DNA of 64,000 bases from Betaproteobacteria bacterium (GCA_016716535.1 JADJWD010000005.1:124001-188000); one strand, 5' to 3'. Shown: positions 25,701-35,172, counted from the first letter of the stretch. Program-made: numbers and translations. Notes: a model not told the origin generated them from the sequence alone.

Positions 25701-28515
25701 GCCGGCGGTCGAGGAAGGCAGGCCGCTGCAGACGCTGGTGGCGGCGCGGCGGCGGACGCAGGCCGTGCTCGACGAAGCCATCCGCATCGTCAACGCCAAG
25801 GAGCACAACCTCAAGAACCTGAACGCCGACATCCCGCGCGGCAAGTTCAACGTCATCACCGGCGTCTCGGGCTCGGGCAAGAGCACGCTCGCCTTCGACA
25901 TCCTCTTCAACGAAGGGCAGCGCCGCTACCTCGAAAGCCTGAACGCCTACGCGCGCAGCATCGTGCAGCCGGCCGGCCGGCCGGAGGTCGACGCGGTCTA
26001 CGGCATTCCGCCGACGGTGGCGATCGAGCAGCGGCTCTCGCGCGGCGGCCGCAAGAGCACGGTCGCGACGACCACCGAGGTCTGGCACTTCCTGCGCCTG
26101 CTGTGGGTGAAGCTCGGCTTGCAGCACTGCGTGAAGGACGGCTCGCCGGTGCGCGCGCAAAGCGCCGAGAGCATCGCCGCGCAACTGCTGCGCGAGCACC
26201 GCGGCGAACACGTGGGCCTGCTCGCGCCGCTGGTCGTCAACCGCAAGGGCGTCTACACCGACCTCGCGAAGTGGGCCAAGGCGCGCGGCCAGACGCACCT
26301 GCGCGTCGACGGCCAGTTCCTGCCGGTGCAGCCGTTCCCGCGCATCGACCGCTTCAAGGAGCACACGATCGAGCTGCCGGTCGGCGACCTCGTCGTCGCG
26401 CCCGAGCGCGAGACCGAACTGCGCACGCTGCTCGCCAAGGCGCTCGAGGTTGGCAAGGGCGTGCTGCATCTGCTGCATCCGCTCGACGGCCTGGCGGCCG
26501 AGCTGGAAGACGGCCAGACCGGCGAGGAGATCGGCCGCATCAAGGTCTTCTCGACCAAGCGCGCCTGCCCGACCTGCGGCACGAGCTACGGCGAGCTGGA
26601 TCCGCGCCTCTTCTCCTACAACAGCAAGCACGGCTGGTGCCCGGGCTGTGTCGGCACCGGCCTGAAGCTGACGCGTGAACAGCGCCGCGCGCTCGACGAC
26701 TCCGTGCGCGACGACGAGCACGGCCGCGAGCAGAGCTTTCCGAGCGAGGAGGCCGAGGTCGAGGGCCTGACCGGCGAGCCGTGCCCGGAGTGCGCCGGCG
26801 CGCGGCTGAACGCGGTGGCGCGCGCCGTCACCTTCGACGCGCATGCGATCGACGCGGTGGCGCGCCTGTCGGTGCGCGAGGTGCGGCAGTGGGTCGAGGC
26901 GTTGCGGCTCGAAGGCCGTGATGCGGAGATCGCGCGCGACGTGGTTGGCGAGATCAAGAGCCGCCTCGCGTTCCTCGAAGAGGTGGGCCTCGGCTACCTG
27001 ACGCTGGACCGCGCCGCCCCGACGCTCAGTGGCGGCGAGGCGCAGCGCATCCGCCTCGCCGCGCAGCTCGGCAGCAACCTGCAAGGCGTGTGCTACGTGC
27101 TCGACGAGCCGACGATCGGCCTGCACCCGCGCGACAACGGCATCCTGCTGAACGCGCTCGGCAAGCTCAGCGCCGCGGGCAACACGCTCGTCGTCGTCGA
27201 GCACGACGAAGACACGATCCGGCGCGCCGAGCACCTGATCGACATCGGCCCCGGTGCCGGCAAGCGCGGCGGCCGGCTCGTCGCGCAGGGCAGCGCGGCG
27301 GACCTCGCGCGCGCGGCCGAATCGGTGACCGGCCGGCTGCTCGCCGAGCCGCCGCGGCACCCGCTGCAGGCGCGCCGCGAAGTGACGGACGAATCGCCGC
27401 GGCTCGTCCTGCGCGGCGCGTCGCTGCACAACCTGCGCGGCATCGACGTGCAGGTGCCGCTTTCGCGGCTGGTCGCGGTGACGGGCGTCAGCGGCTCGGG
27501 CAAGAGCACGCTGGCGCGCGACGTGCTGCTGGCCAACGTGCAGGCGGCGCTGGCGCGGCCGTCGGGCTCGGACGGCAAAGCCGGCGCGGCGAAAGGGGCG
27601 AAAGGGGCGAACGGCACGAACGGGGCGAGCAGTGCGAACGGTCGCAAGCCCGCTATCGCCTGGGCCGGCTGCACCGGCCTCGAAGGCTTCGAGGCCATCG
27701 ACCGCGTGCTCGAAGTCGACCAGACGCCGATCGGCAAGACGCCGCGCTCGTGCCCGGCCACCTACATCGGTTTCTGGGACACGATCCGCAAGCTCTTCGC
27801 CGAGACGCTGGAAGCCCGGGCGCGCGGCTTCGGGCCGGCGCGCTTCAGCTTCAACACCGGCGAGGGCCGCTGCCCGGGCTGCGAAGGGCAGGGCATGAAG
27901 ACCATCGCGATGAGCTTCCTGCCCGACGTGAAGGTGCCGTGCGACCGCTGCCACGGCGCGCGCTTCAACCCGCAGACGCTGGGCGTCAGCTGGCGCGGCA
28001 AGAGCATCGGCGACGTGCTGCGGATGGAGGTCGACGAGGCGGTCGGCTTCTTCGCCAGCATGCCGGCGGTGAGCCACCCGCTGCAGTTGCTGGCCGACGT
28101 GGGCCTCGGCTACCTGACGCTCGGCCAGCCGTCGCCGACGCTGTCAGGCGGCGAAGCACAGCGCATCAAGCTCGTCACCGAGCTGAGCAAGGTGCGCGAC
28201 GACGTGACGCGGCGCGGCAACCGCGCGCCGAAGACGCTGTACGTGCTCGACGAGCCGACGGTGGGCCTGCACATGGCCGATGTCGAGAAGCTGGCGCGTG
28301 TGCTGCACCGCCTGGTCGACGGCGGCCACAGCGTCGTCGTCATCGAGCACGACCTCGACGTCGTGGCCGAGGCCGACTGGGTCATCGACCTCGGCCCCGA
28401 AGGTGGCGCGGCCGGCGGTGCGGTGGTCGCTGAGGGAACGCCCGAAGCGGTGGTGGCGGCGGGCACGCACACCGGCGTCGCGCTCGCCGGGGTGCTCGGG
28501 CGCGGGGCGCGCTGA
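22789..28515 (+). CDS. uvrA: Double-length UvrA (tandem excinuclease ABC subunit A fusion)
   Basis: 1908 residues, twice the usual ~940: two complete UvrA units in one chain. Walker A motifs GxSGSGKS begin at residues 33, 652, 1025 and 1566; LSGGE signatures at 500, 845, 1413 and 1785, each followed by an LDEP or FDEP Walker B. Zinc-finger pairs are intact in three places, but the first finger of unit one has lost a cysteine (CPES at 245 instead of CPxC), so that finger is probably non-functional. Residues about 1590-1621, inside the fourth ATPase module, form an Ala/Gly/Asn/Lys repeat insertion. UvrA detects DNA lesions for nucleotide excision repair; long forms occur in several Burkholderiales and may have a specialised or resistance role. 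Whether a normal uvrA exists elsewhere cannot be seen. Confidence 0.93.
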   Translation: MSRGVIRIRGARQHNLKNLDLDIATGQMTVVTGPSGSGKSSLVFDTLYAEGQRRYVETFSAYARQFLDRMDRPAVDKVEGVPPAIAIDQTNPVRTSRSTVGTMTELNDHLKLLFARAAQLFDKATALPVRHDTPETIHEDLMQRTAAAGDPRLVFTFPVELPADTSAEQQEQWLAASGFTRVAGERVAGGKKVLDVVADRLRLAGAEKVRVIEAIELALRRGSGRLNVLAGDEAAPWRYSTGLHCPESDIRYADPQPGLFSFNSAYGACDTCRGFGRVIGVDWGLVIPDAKKTLRNGAIKPLQTPAWAECQDDLLRYAGEAGIPRDTAWQQLTDAQRQWVLEGSPHWKGDWSKAWYGVRRFFEYLESKAYKMHIRVLLSKYRSYTPCTACGGARLKLEALLWRLGSKGDADAVLPPGERFLPAGAAWSRAQLEALPGLALHDLMQLSIERLRRFFDALTLPSALLDEALKLLLDEIRTRLKYLVDVGLGYLTLDRQSRTLSGGEVQRINLTTALGTSLVNTMFVLDEPSIGLHPRDMGRIVEAMHRLRDAGNTLVVVEHDPAVMLAADRLIDLGPGPGERGGRIVFDGTPAAARDADTLTGAYLGARKQVSLGTRRPVWPPPAKLIVEGAREHNLAGITVEFPLQRLVCVTGVSGSGKSTLMQDVLYPALARHFGKATETPGVHERLLGAEQLADAVFVDQSPIGKTARSNPASYVGAFDELRAIFANAPLARERSYSAGTFSFNAGDGRCPTCGGSGFEHVEMQFLSDVYLRCTDCDGRRYRTEVLDVKVMRGPQQFSIADVLELTVAEAVHWFQGDREVVARLQPLVDVGLDYVRLGQPVPTLSGGEAQRLKLAGFLAEAAASASRQPVARKGTLFLFDEPTTGLHFDDIAKLMRALRKLLDAGHSLLVIEHNLDVIRASDWIVDLGPEGGEAGGQLVCTGTPDDVKAHPTSHTGAALRDYERALGTGVPAVEEGRPLQTLVAARRRTQAVLDEAIRIVNAKEHNLKNLNADIPRGKFNVITGVSGSGKSTLAFDILFNEGQRRYLESLNAYARSIVQPAGRPEVDAVYGIPPTVAIEQRLSRGGRKSTVATTTEVWHFLRLLWVKLGLQHCVKDGSPVRAQSAESIAAQLLREHRGEHVGLLAPLVVNRKGVYTDLAKWAKARGQTHLRVDGQFLPVQPFPRIDRFKEHTIELPVGDLVVAPERETELRTLLAKALEVGKGVLHLLHPLDGLAAELEDGQTGEEIGRIKVFSTKRACPTCGTSYGELDPRLFSYNSKHGWCPGCVGTGLKLTREQRRALDDSVRDDEHGREQSFPSEEAEVEGLTGEPCPECAGARLNAVARAVTFDAHAIDAVARLSVREVRQWVEALRLEGRDAEIARDVVGEIKSRLAFLEEVGLGYLTLDRAAPTLSGGEAQRIRLAAQLGSNLQGVCYVLDEPTIGLHPRDNGILLNALGKLSAAGNTLVVVEHDEDTIRRAEHLIDIGPGAGKRGGRLVAQGSAADLARAAESVTGRLLAEPPRHPLQARREVTDESPRLVLRGASLHNLRGIDVQVPLSRLVAVTGVSGSGKSTLARDVLLANVQAALARPSGSDGKAGAAKGAKGANGTNGASSANGRKPAIAWAGCTGLEGFEAIDRVLEVDQTPIGKTPRSCPATYIGFWDTIRKLFAETLEARARGFGPARFSFNTGEGRCPGCEGQGMKTIAMSFLPDVKVPCDRCHGARFNPQTLGVSWRGKSIGDVLRMEVDEAVGFFASMPAVSHPLQLLADVGLGYLTLGQPSPTLSGGEAQRIKLVTELSKVRDDVTRRGNRAPKTLYVLDEPTVGLHMADVEKLARVLHRLVDGGHSVVVIEHDLDVVAEADWVIDLGPEGGAAGGAVVAEGTPEAVVAAGTHTGVALAGVLGRGAR
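27589..27642 (+). repeat. Six in-frame nonamer repeats inside uvrA
   Basis: Units of the type GCGAAAGGG / GCGAACGGC / ACGAACGGG repeat six times and encode A-K-G, A-N-G and T-N-G tripeptides in a linker of the fourth ATPase module. Being nine bases long, changes in copy number keep the frame. Confidence 0.8.
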
Positions 28516-28530
28516 TCCCTCGGTGTCATG

Positions 28531-28554
28531 GCTTGCAGCGTCGCGGCGCGCTGC
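28531..28554 (+). terminator. Hairpin after uvrA
   Basis: TTGCAGCG / CGCTGCAA perfect eight-base stem with an eight-base loop, 16 bases after the uvrA stop. No T-tract follows, so it is a weak or factor-assisted terminator at best. Confidence 0.4.
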
Positions 28555-28611
28555 AATGCAGGCCATGGGTGAGGCAACGGGCCGCACCCGCCGACACCAC
28601 AAGGCCACGTC

Positions 28612-28857
28612 ATGCACACCGCCCGCTTCCAGCCCGCCCGCCGCCCCATCCGCCTGGCCCACGGCCTGGCCGGTGCCCTCGTCGGCCTGGCCGTCGTCTC
28701 GTCGATCGCGCACGGTCTCGGCGCGCGCAGTGGCGGCCAGTCGCTCGGTCAGTACGTCGCGACGCAGCGCGCGATCGCGCAGCAGCCGATGGCGCGCGCG
28801 ACGGTGCCGACGATGCCGGCGGCACCGGTCAGCGAAGTGGCGCGCGACGCGGTTTGA
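28612..28857 (+). CDS. Small hypothetical membrane protein
   Basis: 81 residues. A basic, Arg-rich start (FQPARRPIRLAHG) precedes one hydrophobic segment (about 17-34, GLAGALVGLAVVSSIAHGL), then a polar, Pro/Ala-rich C-terminus. This is consistent with a single-pass inner-membrane protein or an uncleaved signal anchor. No family recognised. AAGG lies about 11 bases before the ATG. It stands alone between uvrA and a dispersed repeat. Confidence 0.55.
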   Translation: MHTARFQPARRPIRLAHGLAGALVGLAVVSSIAHGLGARSGGQSLGQYVATQRAIAQQPMARATVPTMPAAPVSEVARDAV

Positions 28858-28869
28858 TGCCGGTGATCC

Positions 28870-28929
28870 CGTTCGGGCTGAGTCTGTCGAAGCCCACCCT
28901 GAGCCTGTCGAAGGGCTCAGCGCAAACGG
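28870..28929. repeat. Dispersed REP-like repeat, copy B
   Basis: CGTTCGGGCTGAGTCTGTCG and a second CTGAGCCTGTCGAAGGGCTC lie in tandem, closed by CGCAAACGG. It shares the core with copies at 3911-4007 and 34443-34466 and sits between the 3' ends of two convergent genes. Confidence 0.8.
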
Positions 28930-28935
28930 AGCGCA

Positions 28936-28954
28936 AACGGTTCAGGGAACCGTT
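28936..28954 (-). terminator. Short perfect hairpin overlapping a stop codon
   Basis: AACGGTTC AGG GAACCGTT: eight-base perfect stem with a three-base loop, touching the stop codon of the following minus-strand gene. No T-run. May protect the 3' end or be part of the adjacent repeat element. Confidence 0.35.
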
Positions 28955-29565
28955 CAGACGTCGGCCAGCCGCCCCAAGCCGGTGACCTGCGCCGCCTCGC
29001 GCGGCGTGGCGCCGCCGAGCAGGTCGAGCGCGCGGCGCTGCATCTGCGCCGCATCGGCGTGGTCGCCGCAGCGCTCGAGCACGGCGCTCGCGCGCAGCAG
29101 CAGGTGCGCTTCGCAGGCCGGGTCGGAGACGCGGCCGGCGAGCTGGCTCGCCTCGAAGGCGTGATCGCGCGCGCGCTCGCGCGCCGCGCGGCCCCAGGCG
29201 GCGCCGCCCGCGTGGCCCCCGGCTTCGCGCGCGCCGGGCTCGTCGTCCTCGGCGACACGCGCGAGCATCGCCGCCAGGTCGCGCGCCAGCGCCACGCGCA
29301 CCGACGCGTCGGCCAGCTCACACAGCAGGTCGGCGACGTGGTCGTTGCTGCCGGTGAAGCGGGCCCAGCGCACCGCGGCCTCGAAGTGGCTCTCGGCGCT
29401 CGCGGCGGCCTGCATCTCGCGATGGCAGCGCGCCACTTCGGCCAGCGCCTGGCTCATCGCAAACGGGCTGCCCGTCGTCTCGGCCAGATCGAGGCTGGCA
29501 CTGGCGCGGCGCAGCCGGTCGCGGACATTCTGGGAGGGGAGCGGGAGGGCCGGCATGTGCGCCAC
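28954..29565 (-). CDS. Helical TPR-like hypothetical protein
   Basis: 203 residues, Ala/Arg-rich and predicted all-alpha. Patterns such as A-x3-A-x2-L-A-E-V-A-R-C-H and AAVRWARFTGSNDHVADLLCELAD recur at about 40-residue spacing and look like degenerate tetratricopeptide repeats (about residues 33-190). No signal peptide, so cytoplasmic. TPR proteins are scaffolds, but nothing points to a partner. A second ATG three codons in (29556) is an alternative start. Monocistronic between a repeat element and the divergent TRAP operon. Confidence 0.6.
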   Translation of the reverse strand: MAHMPALPLPSQNVRDRLRRASASLDLAETTGSPFAMSQALAEVARCHREMQAAASAESHFEAAVRWARFTGSNDHVADLLCELADASVRVALARDLAAMLARVAEDDEPGAREAGGHAGGAAWGRAARERARDHAFEASQLAGRVSDPACEAHLLLRASAVLERCGDHADAAQMQRRALDLLGGATPREAAQVTGLGRLADV

Positions 29566-29813
29566 GCAATGGGGTTCGATGAGCCGATGCTAGGCAGGCC
29601 TGCGGCGCACGGCTTCCCCGTGGACGCGGGACGCGGCCGTGCAGGATTCACGTGACGTCGGCACGCCGCCACAGTGGCCTGTGCGCCGGTCCGGGTGCCG
29701 GGCCGTCCCTCGGTGTATTCCGTGGTCCTCGTTTTCCTGCACTGCGTCGGGGCAGGGCCTTGGGCAGAATCGCGCCCACTTCAACGGGCGCCCGCGCGCC
29801 AGAGGAGCCCTCG

Positions 29814-30851
29814 ATGGCCACGTCCTCCCGATTCCATGCCGCTGCCGCGGCCGGTTCGCTGTTCTGCTGGGCGGCACTGTCGTCGGCCCCGGCCGCCGCG
29901 CAGACGACGCTGACACTGTCGTCATGGGTGCCGCCGGCGCACACGTTGACCGAGACGCAGAAGGCCTGGTGCGAGGAGTTGTCCAAGCGCGTCAAGGGCC
30001 AGGTCAAGTGCAACGCGCTGCCGCGCGCGGTGGCGGCGCCGCCGGGCACCTTCGACGCGGTGCGCAACGGCCTCGTCGACATCTCGTTCACGGTGCACGG
30101 CTACACGCCGGGCCGCTTCACGTTCACGCAGATGGTCGAGGTGCCGTTCCTCGGCGACTCGGCCGAGGCCACCTCGGTGGCCTTCCAGCGTATGTACCAG
30201 CGCCACCCGCAGTTCGCCGAAGAGCACAAGGGCGTCAAGGTGATCACCGTCTTCACGCACGGCCCCGGCATCGTGCTGAACACGAAGCGGCCGGTGACGA
30301 AGATGGACGACCTCACCGGGCTGAAGTGGCGCATCGGCGGCGGCATGATCAACGACATCACGAAGGCGATGGGCATGAACGTCACGCTCAAGCCGGCGCC
30401 CGAGAGCTACGAGCTCTTGTCCACCGGCGTGATGGACGGCACCCTGTTCCCGGCCGAGAGCGTCGAGGGCTTCAAGATCGAGAAGGTCATCAAGTACGCG
30501 ACGCGCTTCCCGGGGGGCCTGTACAACACGAGCTTCGTCTTCATGATGAACCAGGCCAAGTACGACAGCCTGCCGGCCGACGTGAAGAAGGAGATCGACG
30601 CGATGTCCGGCGAGTACGCGGCGAAGATGCTCGGCCGCGGCTGGGACAACGTCGACCGCCGCGGGCTCGCGTTCATGCAGGCCAACGGCGTGCAGTTCAC
30701 GCAGGCCGACCCGGCGTTCGTCAAGGCGGTGGGCGAGAAGACCGCGCCGGTGATCGACGCCTGGGTCAAGGCGGCCGCGGCCAAGGGCATGAAGGACCCG
30801 CGCAAGCTGCTCGCCGACTACCGCGCCGAGATCAAGAAGCTCCAGCAGTGA
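29814..30851 (+). CDS. TRAP transporter substrate-binding protein (DctP type)
   Basis: 345 residues from ATG 29814, which has AGAGGAG at 29801-29807. Signal peptide about 1-31 (ending AAAQ). The mature part begins TTLTLSSWVPPAHTLTE, and the central GLKWRIGGG region and ESYELLSTGVMDG match the DctP fold, where an Arg (here in LKWRIGG, about 173) usually contacts the ligand carboxylate. This is the periplasmic receptor that delivers an organic acid to the membrane subunits encoded next. The ligand cannot be predicted. Confidence 0.95.
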   Translation: MATSSRFHAAAAAGSLFCWAALSSAPAAAQTTLTLSSWVPPAHTLTETQKAWCEELSKRVKGQVKCNALPRAVAAPPGTFDAVRNGLVDISFTVHGYTPGRFTFTQMVEVPFLGDSAEATSVAFQRMYQRHPQFAEEHKGVKVITVFTHGPGIVLNTKRPVTKMDDLTGLKWRIGGGMINDITKAMGMNVTLKPAPESYELLSTGVMDGTLFPAESVEGFKIEKVIKYATRFPGGLYNTSFVFMMNQAKYDSLPADVKKEIDAMSGEYAAKMLGRGWDNVDRRGLAFMQANGVQFTQADPAFVKAVGEKTAPVIDAWVKAAAAKGMKDPRKLLADYRAEIKKLQQ

Positions 30852-30876
30852 CCCTGCGGCCCACGTCGCCCGGCCC

Positions 30877-31410
30877 GTGAGGCAGACCCTGCGCGTCTTC
30901 TGCGGCGTGCTCGCCGCAGTGGCGCTGTTTGCCATCATGGTGCTGACGCTCGTCGACGTGAGCGGCCGCAAGGCGCTGGCCACCTCGGTGCCGGGCTCGC
31001 TCGAGCTGACCGAGCTGCTGATGGTGGTCGTCATCTTCGCCGGCATGCCGCTGGTGGCGCTGGCCGGCGAGCACGTCGTCTTCGATTCGTTCGACGCCTT
31101 CCTGCCGCCCTGGTTGCAGCGCGCGCAGCAGGCGCTGGTCGAGCTGGCCTTGGCCGCGGCGCTGGCGGCGCTGGCCTGGCTGATGTGGACCAAGGGCTCG
31201 CAGATGGCCGAGTACGGCGACGTGACGCCGCAGCTGCGGCTGCCGCTCGGCGTGTTCGTGCACCTGATGAGCCTGATGATCGGCCTGGCGGCGCTTGCGC
31301 ACCTGCTGCTCGCGTGGCAGCCGGTGCGGCACCACCACGTCGGCGTGGCCGACGAAGGCGACGACAGCAACGACGGTGCCGGTTCCGCGGCCGCAGGCAC
31401 GGCGCGATGA
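30877..31410 (+). CDS. TRAP transporter small permease (DctQ type)
   Basis: 177 residues from a GTG start. Four membrane helices (about 8-30, 45-65, 85-107, 128-150); the LELTELLMVVVIFAGMPLVAL segment is the conserved DctQ region. The C-terminal 30 residues are polar and acidic. It forms the membrane complex with the large permease, whose ATG overlaps its stop (ATGA at 31407-31410). No strong Shine-Dalgarno sequence is visible, so translation may be coupled to the receptor gene 25 bases upstream. Confidence 0.92.
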   Translation: MRQTLRVFCGVLAAVALFAIMVLTLVDVSGRKALATSVPGSLELTELLMVVVIFAGMPLVALAGEHVVFDSFDAFLPPWLQRAQQALVELALAAALAALAWLMWTKGSQMAEYGDVTPQLRLPLGVFVHLMSLMIGLAALAHLLLAWQPVRHHHVGVADEGDDSNDGAGSAAAGTAR

Positions 31411-32699
31411 CCGAGGCGCTGATAGGCTTCGGCGTCGTCTTCGCGCTCGCCTTGCTGCGCGTGCCGCTGGCCTTCGCGATGGGGGCGGTCGGCTTCGTGG
31501 GCCTCGGGTTCCTGCGCGGCTGGCTGCCGACGATGGCCAACGCGGCGCAGGTGGTCTACGACACGGGCTTCGCGTACACGCTGAGCGTGGTGCCTCTGTT
31601 CATCCTGATGGGCAACTTCGTCGCCCGCGCCGGGCTGGCGCAGGAGCTGTTCCGCGCCGCCTACACCTGCATCGGCCATGTGCGTGGCGGCCTCGCGCAC
31701 GCGACGATCATCGCCTGCGCCGGCTTCGGCGCCATCTGCGGCTCGAGCGTGGCCACCGCGGCGACGATGAGCAAGGTCGCCTATCCGCCGATGAAGCGGC
31801 TCGGCTACGCCGACTACCTGAGCACCGGCGTCATCGCCGCCGGCGGCACGCTGGGCATCATGATCCCGCCGTCGACGATCATGATCATCTACGGCATCGT
31901 CACCGAGACGAACATCGGCAAGCTGTTCGCGGCCGGCATCGTGCCCGGGCTGATCTGCGCCGCGCTGTTGATGGCGTGCGTGGCCTGGATCACCTGGCGC
32001 GACCCCGAGGCCGGCCCGGCCGGCGGGCGCGCGACGTGGGGCCAGCGGGCCGAGGCGCTGCGCGGCATCTGGGGCGTCGCACTGCTCGTCGTCGTCGTGC
32101 TCGGCGGCATCTACGGCGGCGTGTTCACGGCCACCGAAGGCGCCGGCATCGGCGCGTCGGGCGCGTTCTTCTTCGCGCTGGCGCGGCGGGCGCTGACCTG
32201 GCGCGTGCTCTACGAGGTGCTGGTCGAGAGCGCACGCACGACGGCGATGCTGTTCACGATCCTGATCGCCGCGACGTTGTTCTCGAGCTTCGTCAACTTC
32301 ACGTCGATGCCCGGCGACCTGAAGGACTGGATCCTGCACCTGGGCCTGAGCCCCGTGATGGTGGTCGGCGCGATGATGCTGATCTACGTGCTGCTGGGCA
32401 CCATCATGGAAGAGCTGTCGATGGTGCTGCTGACGATTCCCGTCTTCTTCCCGATCGTCACCGGACTCGGCTTCGACCCGGTGTGGTTCGGCGTGCTGAT
32501 CGTGCTGGTGGTGCAGATCGGCCTCATCAGCCCGCCGGTGGGCATGAACCTGTTCGTGCTGAATGCGCTGCTGCGCGACGTGCCACTGCGCCAGATCTTC
32601 CGCGGCGTGTGGCTCTTCGTCGTCGCGCTCGGCGTGGCGCTGTTCGTCTGCCTGGAGGTGCCGGCGCTGTCGCTGTGGCTGCCCGGCTTCATGAAGTGA
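31407..32699 (+). CDS. TRAP transporter large permease (DctM type)
   Basis: 430 residues, about 12 membrane helices. Recognisable DctM motifs include VVPLFILMGNF, CAGFGAICGSSVATAATM and GGTLGIMIPPSTIMIIYG, and LISPPVGMNLFV near the C-terminus. It is the sodium-coupled transport channel. The start was set at the ATGA overlap with the small permease, not further upstream where the frame stays open inside that gene. Its 3' end overlaps the convergent msrQ gene by 11 bases. Confidence 0.95.
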   Translation: MTEALIGFGVVFALALLRVPLAFAMGAVGFVGLGFLRGWLPTMANAAQVVYDTGFAYTLSVVPLFILMGNFVARAGLAQELFRAAYTCIGHVRGGLAHATIIACAGFGAICGSSVATAATMSKVAYPPMKRLGYADYLSTGVIAAGGTLGIMIPPSTIMIIYGIVTETNIGKLFAAGIVPGLICAALLMACVAWITWRDPEAGPAGGRATWGQRAEALRGIWGVALLVVVVLGGIYGGVFTATEGAGIGASGAFFFALARRALTWRVLYEVLVESARTTAMLFTILIAATLFSSFVNFTSMPGDLKDWILHLGLSPVMVVGAMMLIYVLLGTIMEELSMVLLTIPVFFPIVTGLGFDPVWFGVLIVLVVQIGLISPPVGMNLFVLNALLRDVPLRQIFRGVWLFVVALGVALFVCLEVPALSLWLPGFMK

Positions 32700-33332
32700 C
32701 GGCGCGGCGCCGGCGCTGCTGCCAGCGCGGCCACAGCGAGCGCCACACGCGCCAGCCGAGCAGCAGCGCGACGATGCCGGCGTAGACGGCCGGCTCGGCG
32801 AAGTCGTTCTTGCCGGCGCGCATCCAGAAGAAGTGCAACAGGCCCAGCAGCGCGATCGCGTAGACGGCGCGGTGCAGCGCCTGCCAGCGCGCCGCGCCGA
32901 GCGCGCGGATGGCGCGGTTGAACGACGTGGCGGCCAGCGGCGTCATCAGCACCAGCGCCAGCGTGCCGACGAGGATGAACGGCCGCTTGCCGATGTCCGC
33001 GAGGATCGCCGCGACGTCCAAGCCCATGTCGAGCCACGCGTACGCTAGGAAGTGGCTGCCCGCGTAGAAGAACGTGAAGAGGCCGAGCATGCGCCGCAGC
33101 CGCGCCAGCGCCGTCCAGCCGGTGAGCTGGCGCAGCGGCGTCACGGTGAGCGTCAGGCACAGGAAGCGCAGCGTCCAGTCGCCGGCGCCGCGGATCAGCG
33201 CCTCGGCCGGGTTGGCACCGAGTGAATCGGTGAACGCGCCCCACAGCAGCCAGCAAAACGGCGCCAGCGCCAGCACAAAGAGCGCCGGCTTCGTCGCCGG
33301 ATGGCGCAGCGTCTTGTCCAGGGCGAGGCGGC

Positions 33333-33336
<4 letters not shown>
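32689..33336 (-). CDS. msrQ: MsrQ, heme-binding membrane subunit of periplasmic methionine sulfoxide reductase
   Basis: 215 residues if translation begins at CTG 33336, which overlaps the msrP stop as CTGA. There is no ATG, GTG or TTG upstream in frame near this point. The next conventional start, GTG 33276, would give 195 residues and remove the conserved lead-in to the first helix. Six membrane helices; histidines in FYAGSHFLAY, ALHRAVY and LLHFFWM are the expected b-heme ligands (YedZ family). MsrQ takes electrons from quinones and passes them to the molybdenum subunit MsrP to repair oxidised periplasmic proteins. Confidence 0.9.
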
Positions 33337-34325
<989 letters not shown>

Positions 34326-34442
34326 GGAGTGCTCCGGGGGAACGGCGCCACCTTACATCGATCGGCGAATCCCCTTGCGCCGCCGCGGCCGGCTCGCCAG
34401 GCTCGAGCGGCCTACCGGCCGGCCGGTGGACCGGCCGGTCAT

Positions 34443-34466
34443 GAGCCTGTCGAAGGGCTCAGCGCA
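34443..34466. repeat. Dispersed REP-like repeat, copy C, with adjoining palindrome
   Basis: GAGCCTGTCGAAGGGCTCAG is the same core as the two earlier copies and overlaps the stop codon of the cytochrome c4 gene. To its left, 34411-34440 contains repeated self-complementary CCGGCCGG motifs. Together they fill most of the gap between msrP and the cytochrome gene. Confidence 0.7.
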
Positions 34467-35136
34467 GGCCGGCGATGTAGTCGGCGACGGCCTTGATCTC
34501 GCGCTCGCTCATCCGCGCCGCGATGGCCGACATCTGCGCGCTGTTGCCGCGCACGCCGCCGCGGAAGGCGGCCAGCTGCGCCTCGGTGTACTCGGAATGC
34601 TGGCCCGAAAGACGCGGGTACTGCGACGGCATGCCGGCGCCGGTGGGGCTGTGGCAGCCCGAGCAGGCCGGCACCTTGGAGCCGAGGTTGCCGCCGCGGT
34701 ACAGCTGCTCACCGACGAGCACCAGCGTCTTGTCCTTCGCGAAACCGGCCTTGGCGTTCTTGCCGGCGTAGAAGGCCGCCAGGTGCTTCATGTCCTCTTC
34801 GGACAGCGGCGCGACCATGCCCTGCATGATCGGATTGACGCGCTTGCCGGACTTGAACTCGCTCAGCTGCTTGAACAGGTAGTCGGCGTGCTGGCCTTGC
34901 AGGATCGGGTTGGCCGGCAGGCCGCGCGTGCCGTCGGCGGCGTGGCAGGCCACGCAGGTCTCGGCCAGCTTCTGCGCGCGCGCCATGTCCGGCTTGAAGG
35001 CGGGCTTGGCGGCTTCGGCCGCGAATGCCGGCGTGGCTGCCCAGGCAGCGAGGGCGAAGACGGCGGTGAGGGCAGCGGCACGGGCGGCATGCGCCGCATG
35101 AGCAACGGAGCCGGCGCGGGACGAAAGGGGCTGCAT
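34459..35136 (-). CDS. Di-heme cytochrome c4
   Basis: 225 residues from ATG 35136, chosen to give a compact signal peptide (about 1-39, ending AFAA). Two CxxCH heme sites (CVACH, CSGCH) lie in two similar halves, each followed by a distal Met segment (PIMQGMVAPL; AQMSAIAARM). This is the cytochrome c4 architecture, a periplasmic electron carrier feeding cytochrome oxidases. Divergent from engB, an arrangement conserved in beta-proteobacteria. The stop codon lies within a dispersed repeat. Confidence 0.93.
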   Translation of the reverse strand: MQPLSSRAGSVAHAAHAARAAALTAVFALAAWAATPAFAAEAAKPAFKPDMARAQKLAETCVACHAADGTRGLPANPILQGQHADYLFKQLSEFKSGKRVNPIMQGMVAPLSEEDMKHLAAFYAGKNAKAGFAKDKTLVLVGEQLYRGGNLGSKVPACSGCHSPTGAGMPSQYPRLSGQHSEYTEAQLAAFRGGVRGNSAQMSAIAARMSEREIKAVADYIAGLR

Positions 35137-35172
35137 GCGTTGGGCCTTCAAGGGGACACAAACACTCGATTT

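Noticed and set aside
25510..28077. An 855-codon open frame on the minus strand inside uvrA
   Set aside because: It is opposite a gene with complete UvrA motifs; the composition is Arg/Ala/Val/His-rich without family features, as expected from a mirror frame in very GC-rich DNA. The same applies to the long opposite-strand frames at 466-2490, 8451-10292, 20420-22837 and 38220-39623.
31185..31406. Longer N-terminus for the TRAP large permease
   Set aside because: The extension lies within the small-permease gene in another frame; the ATGA overlap at 31407 gives the family-typical start.
34396..34440. CCGGCCGG palindromes as an operator or attachment site
   Set aside because: They sit between gene 3' and 5' ends next to a dispersed repeat, with no integrase or tRNA nearby and no repeated partner site.
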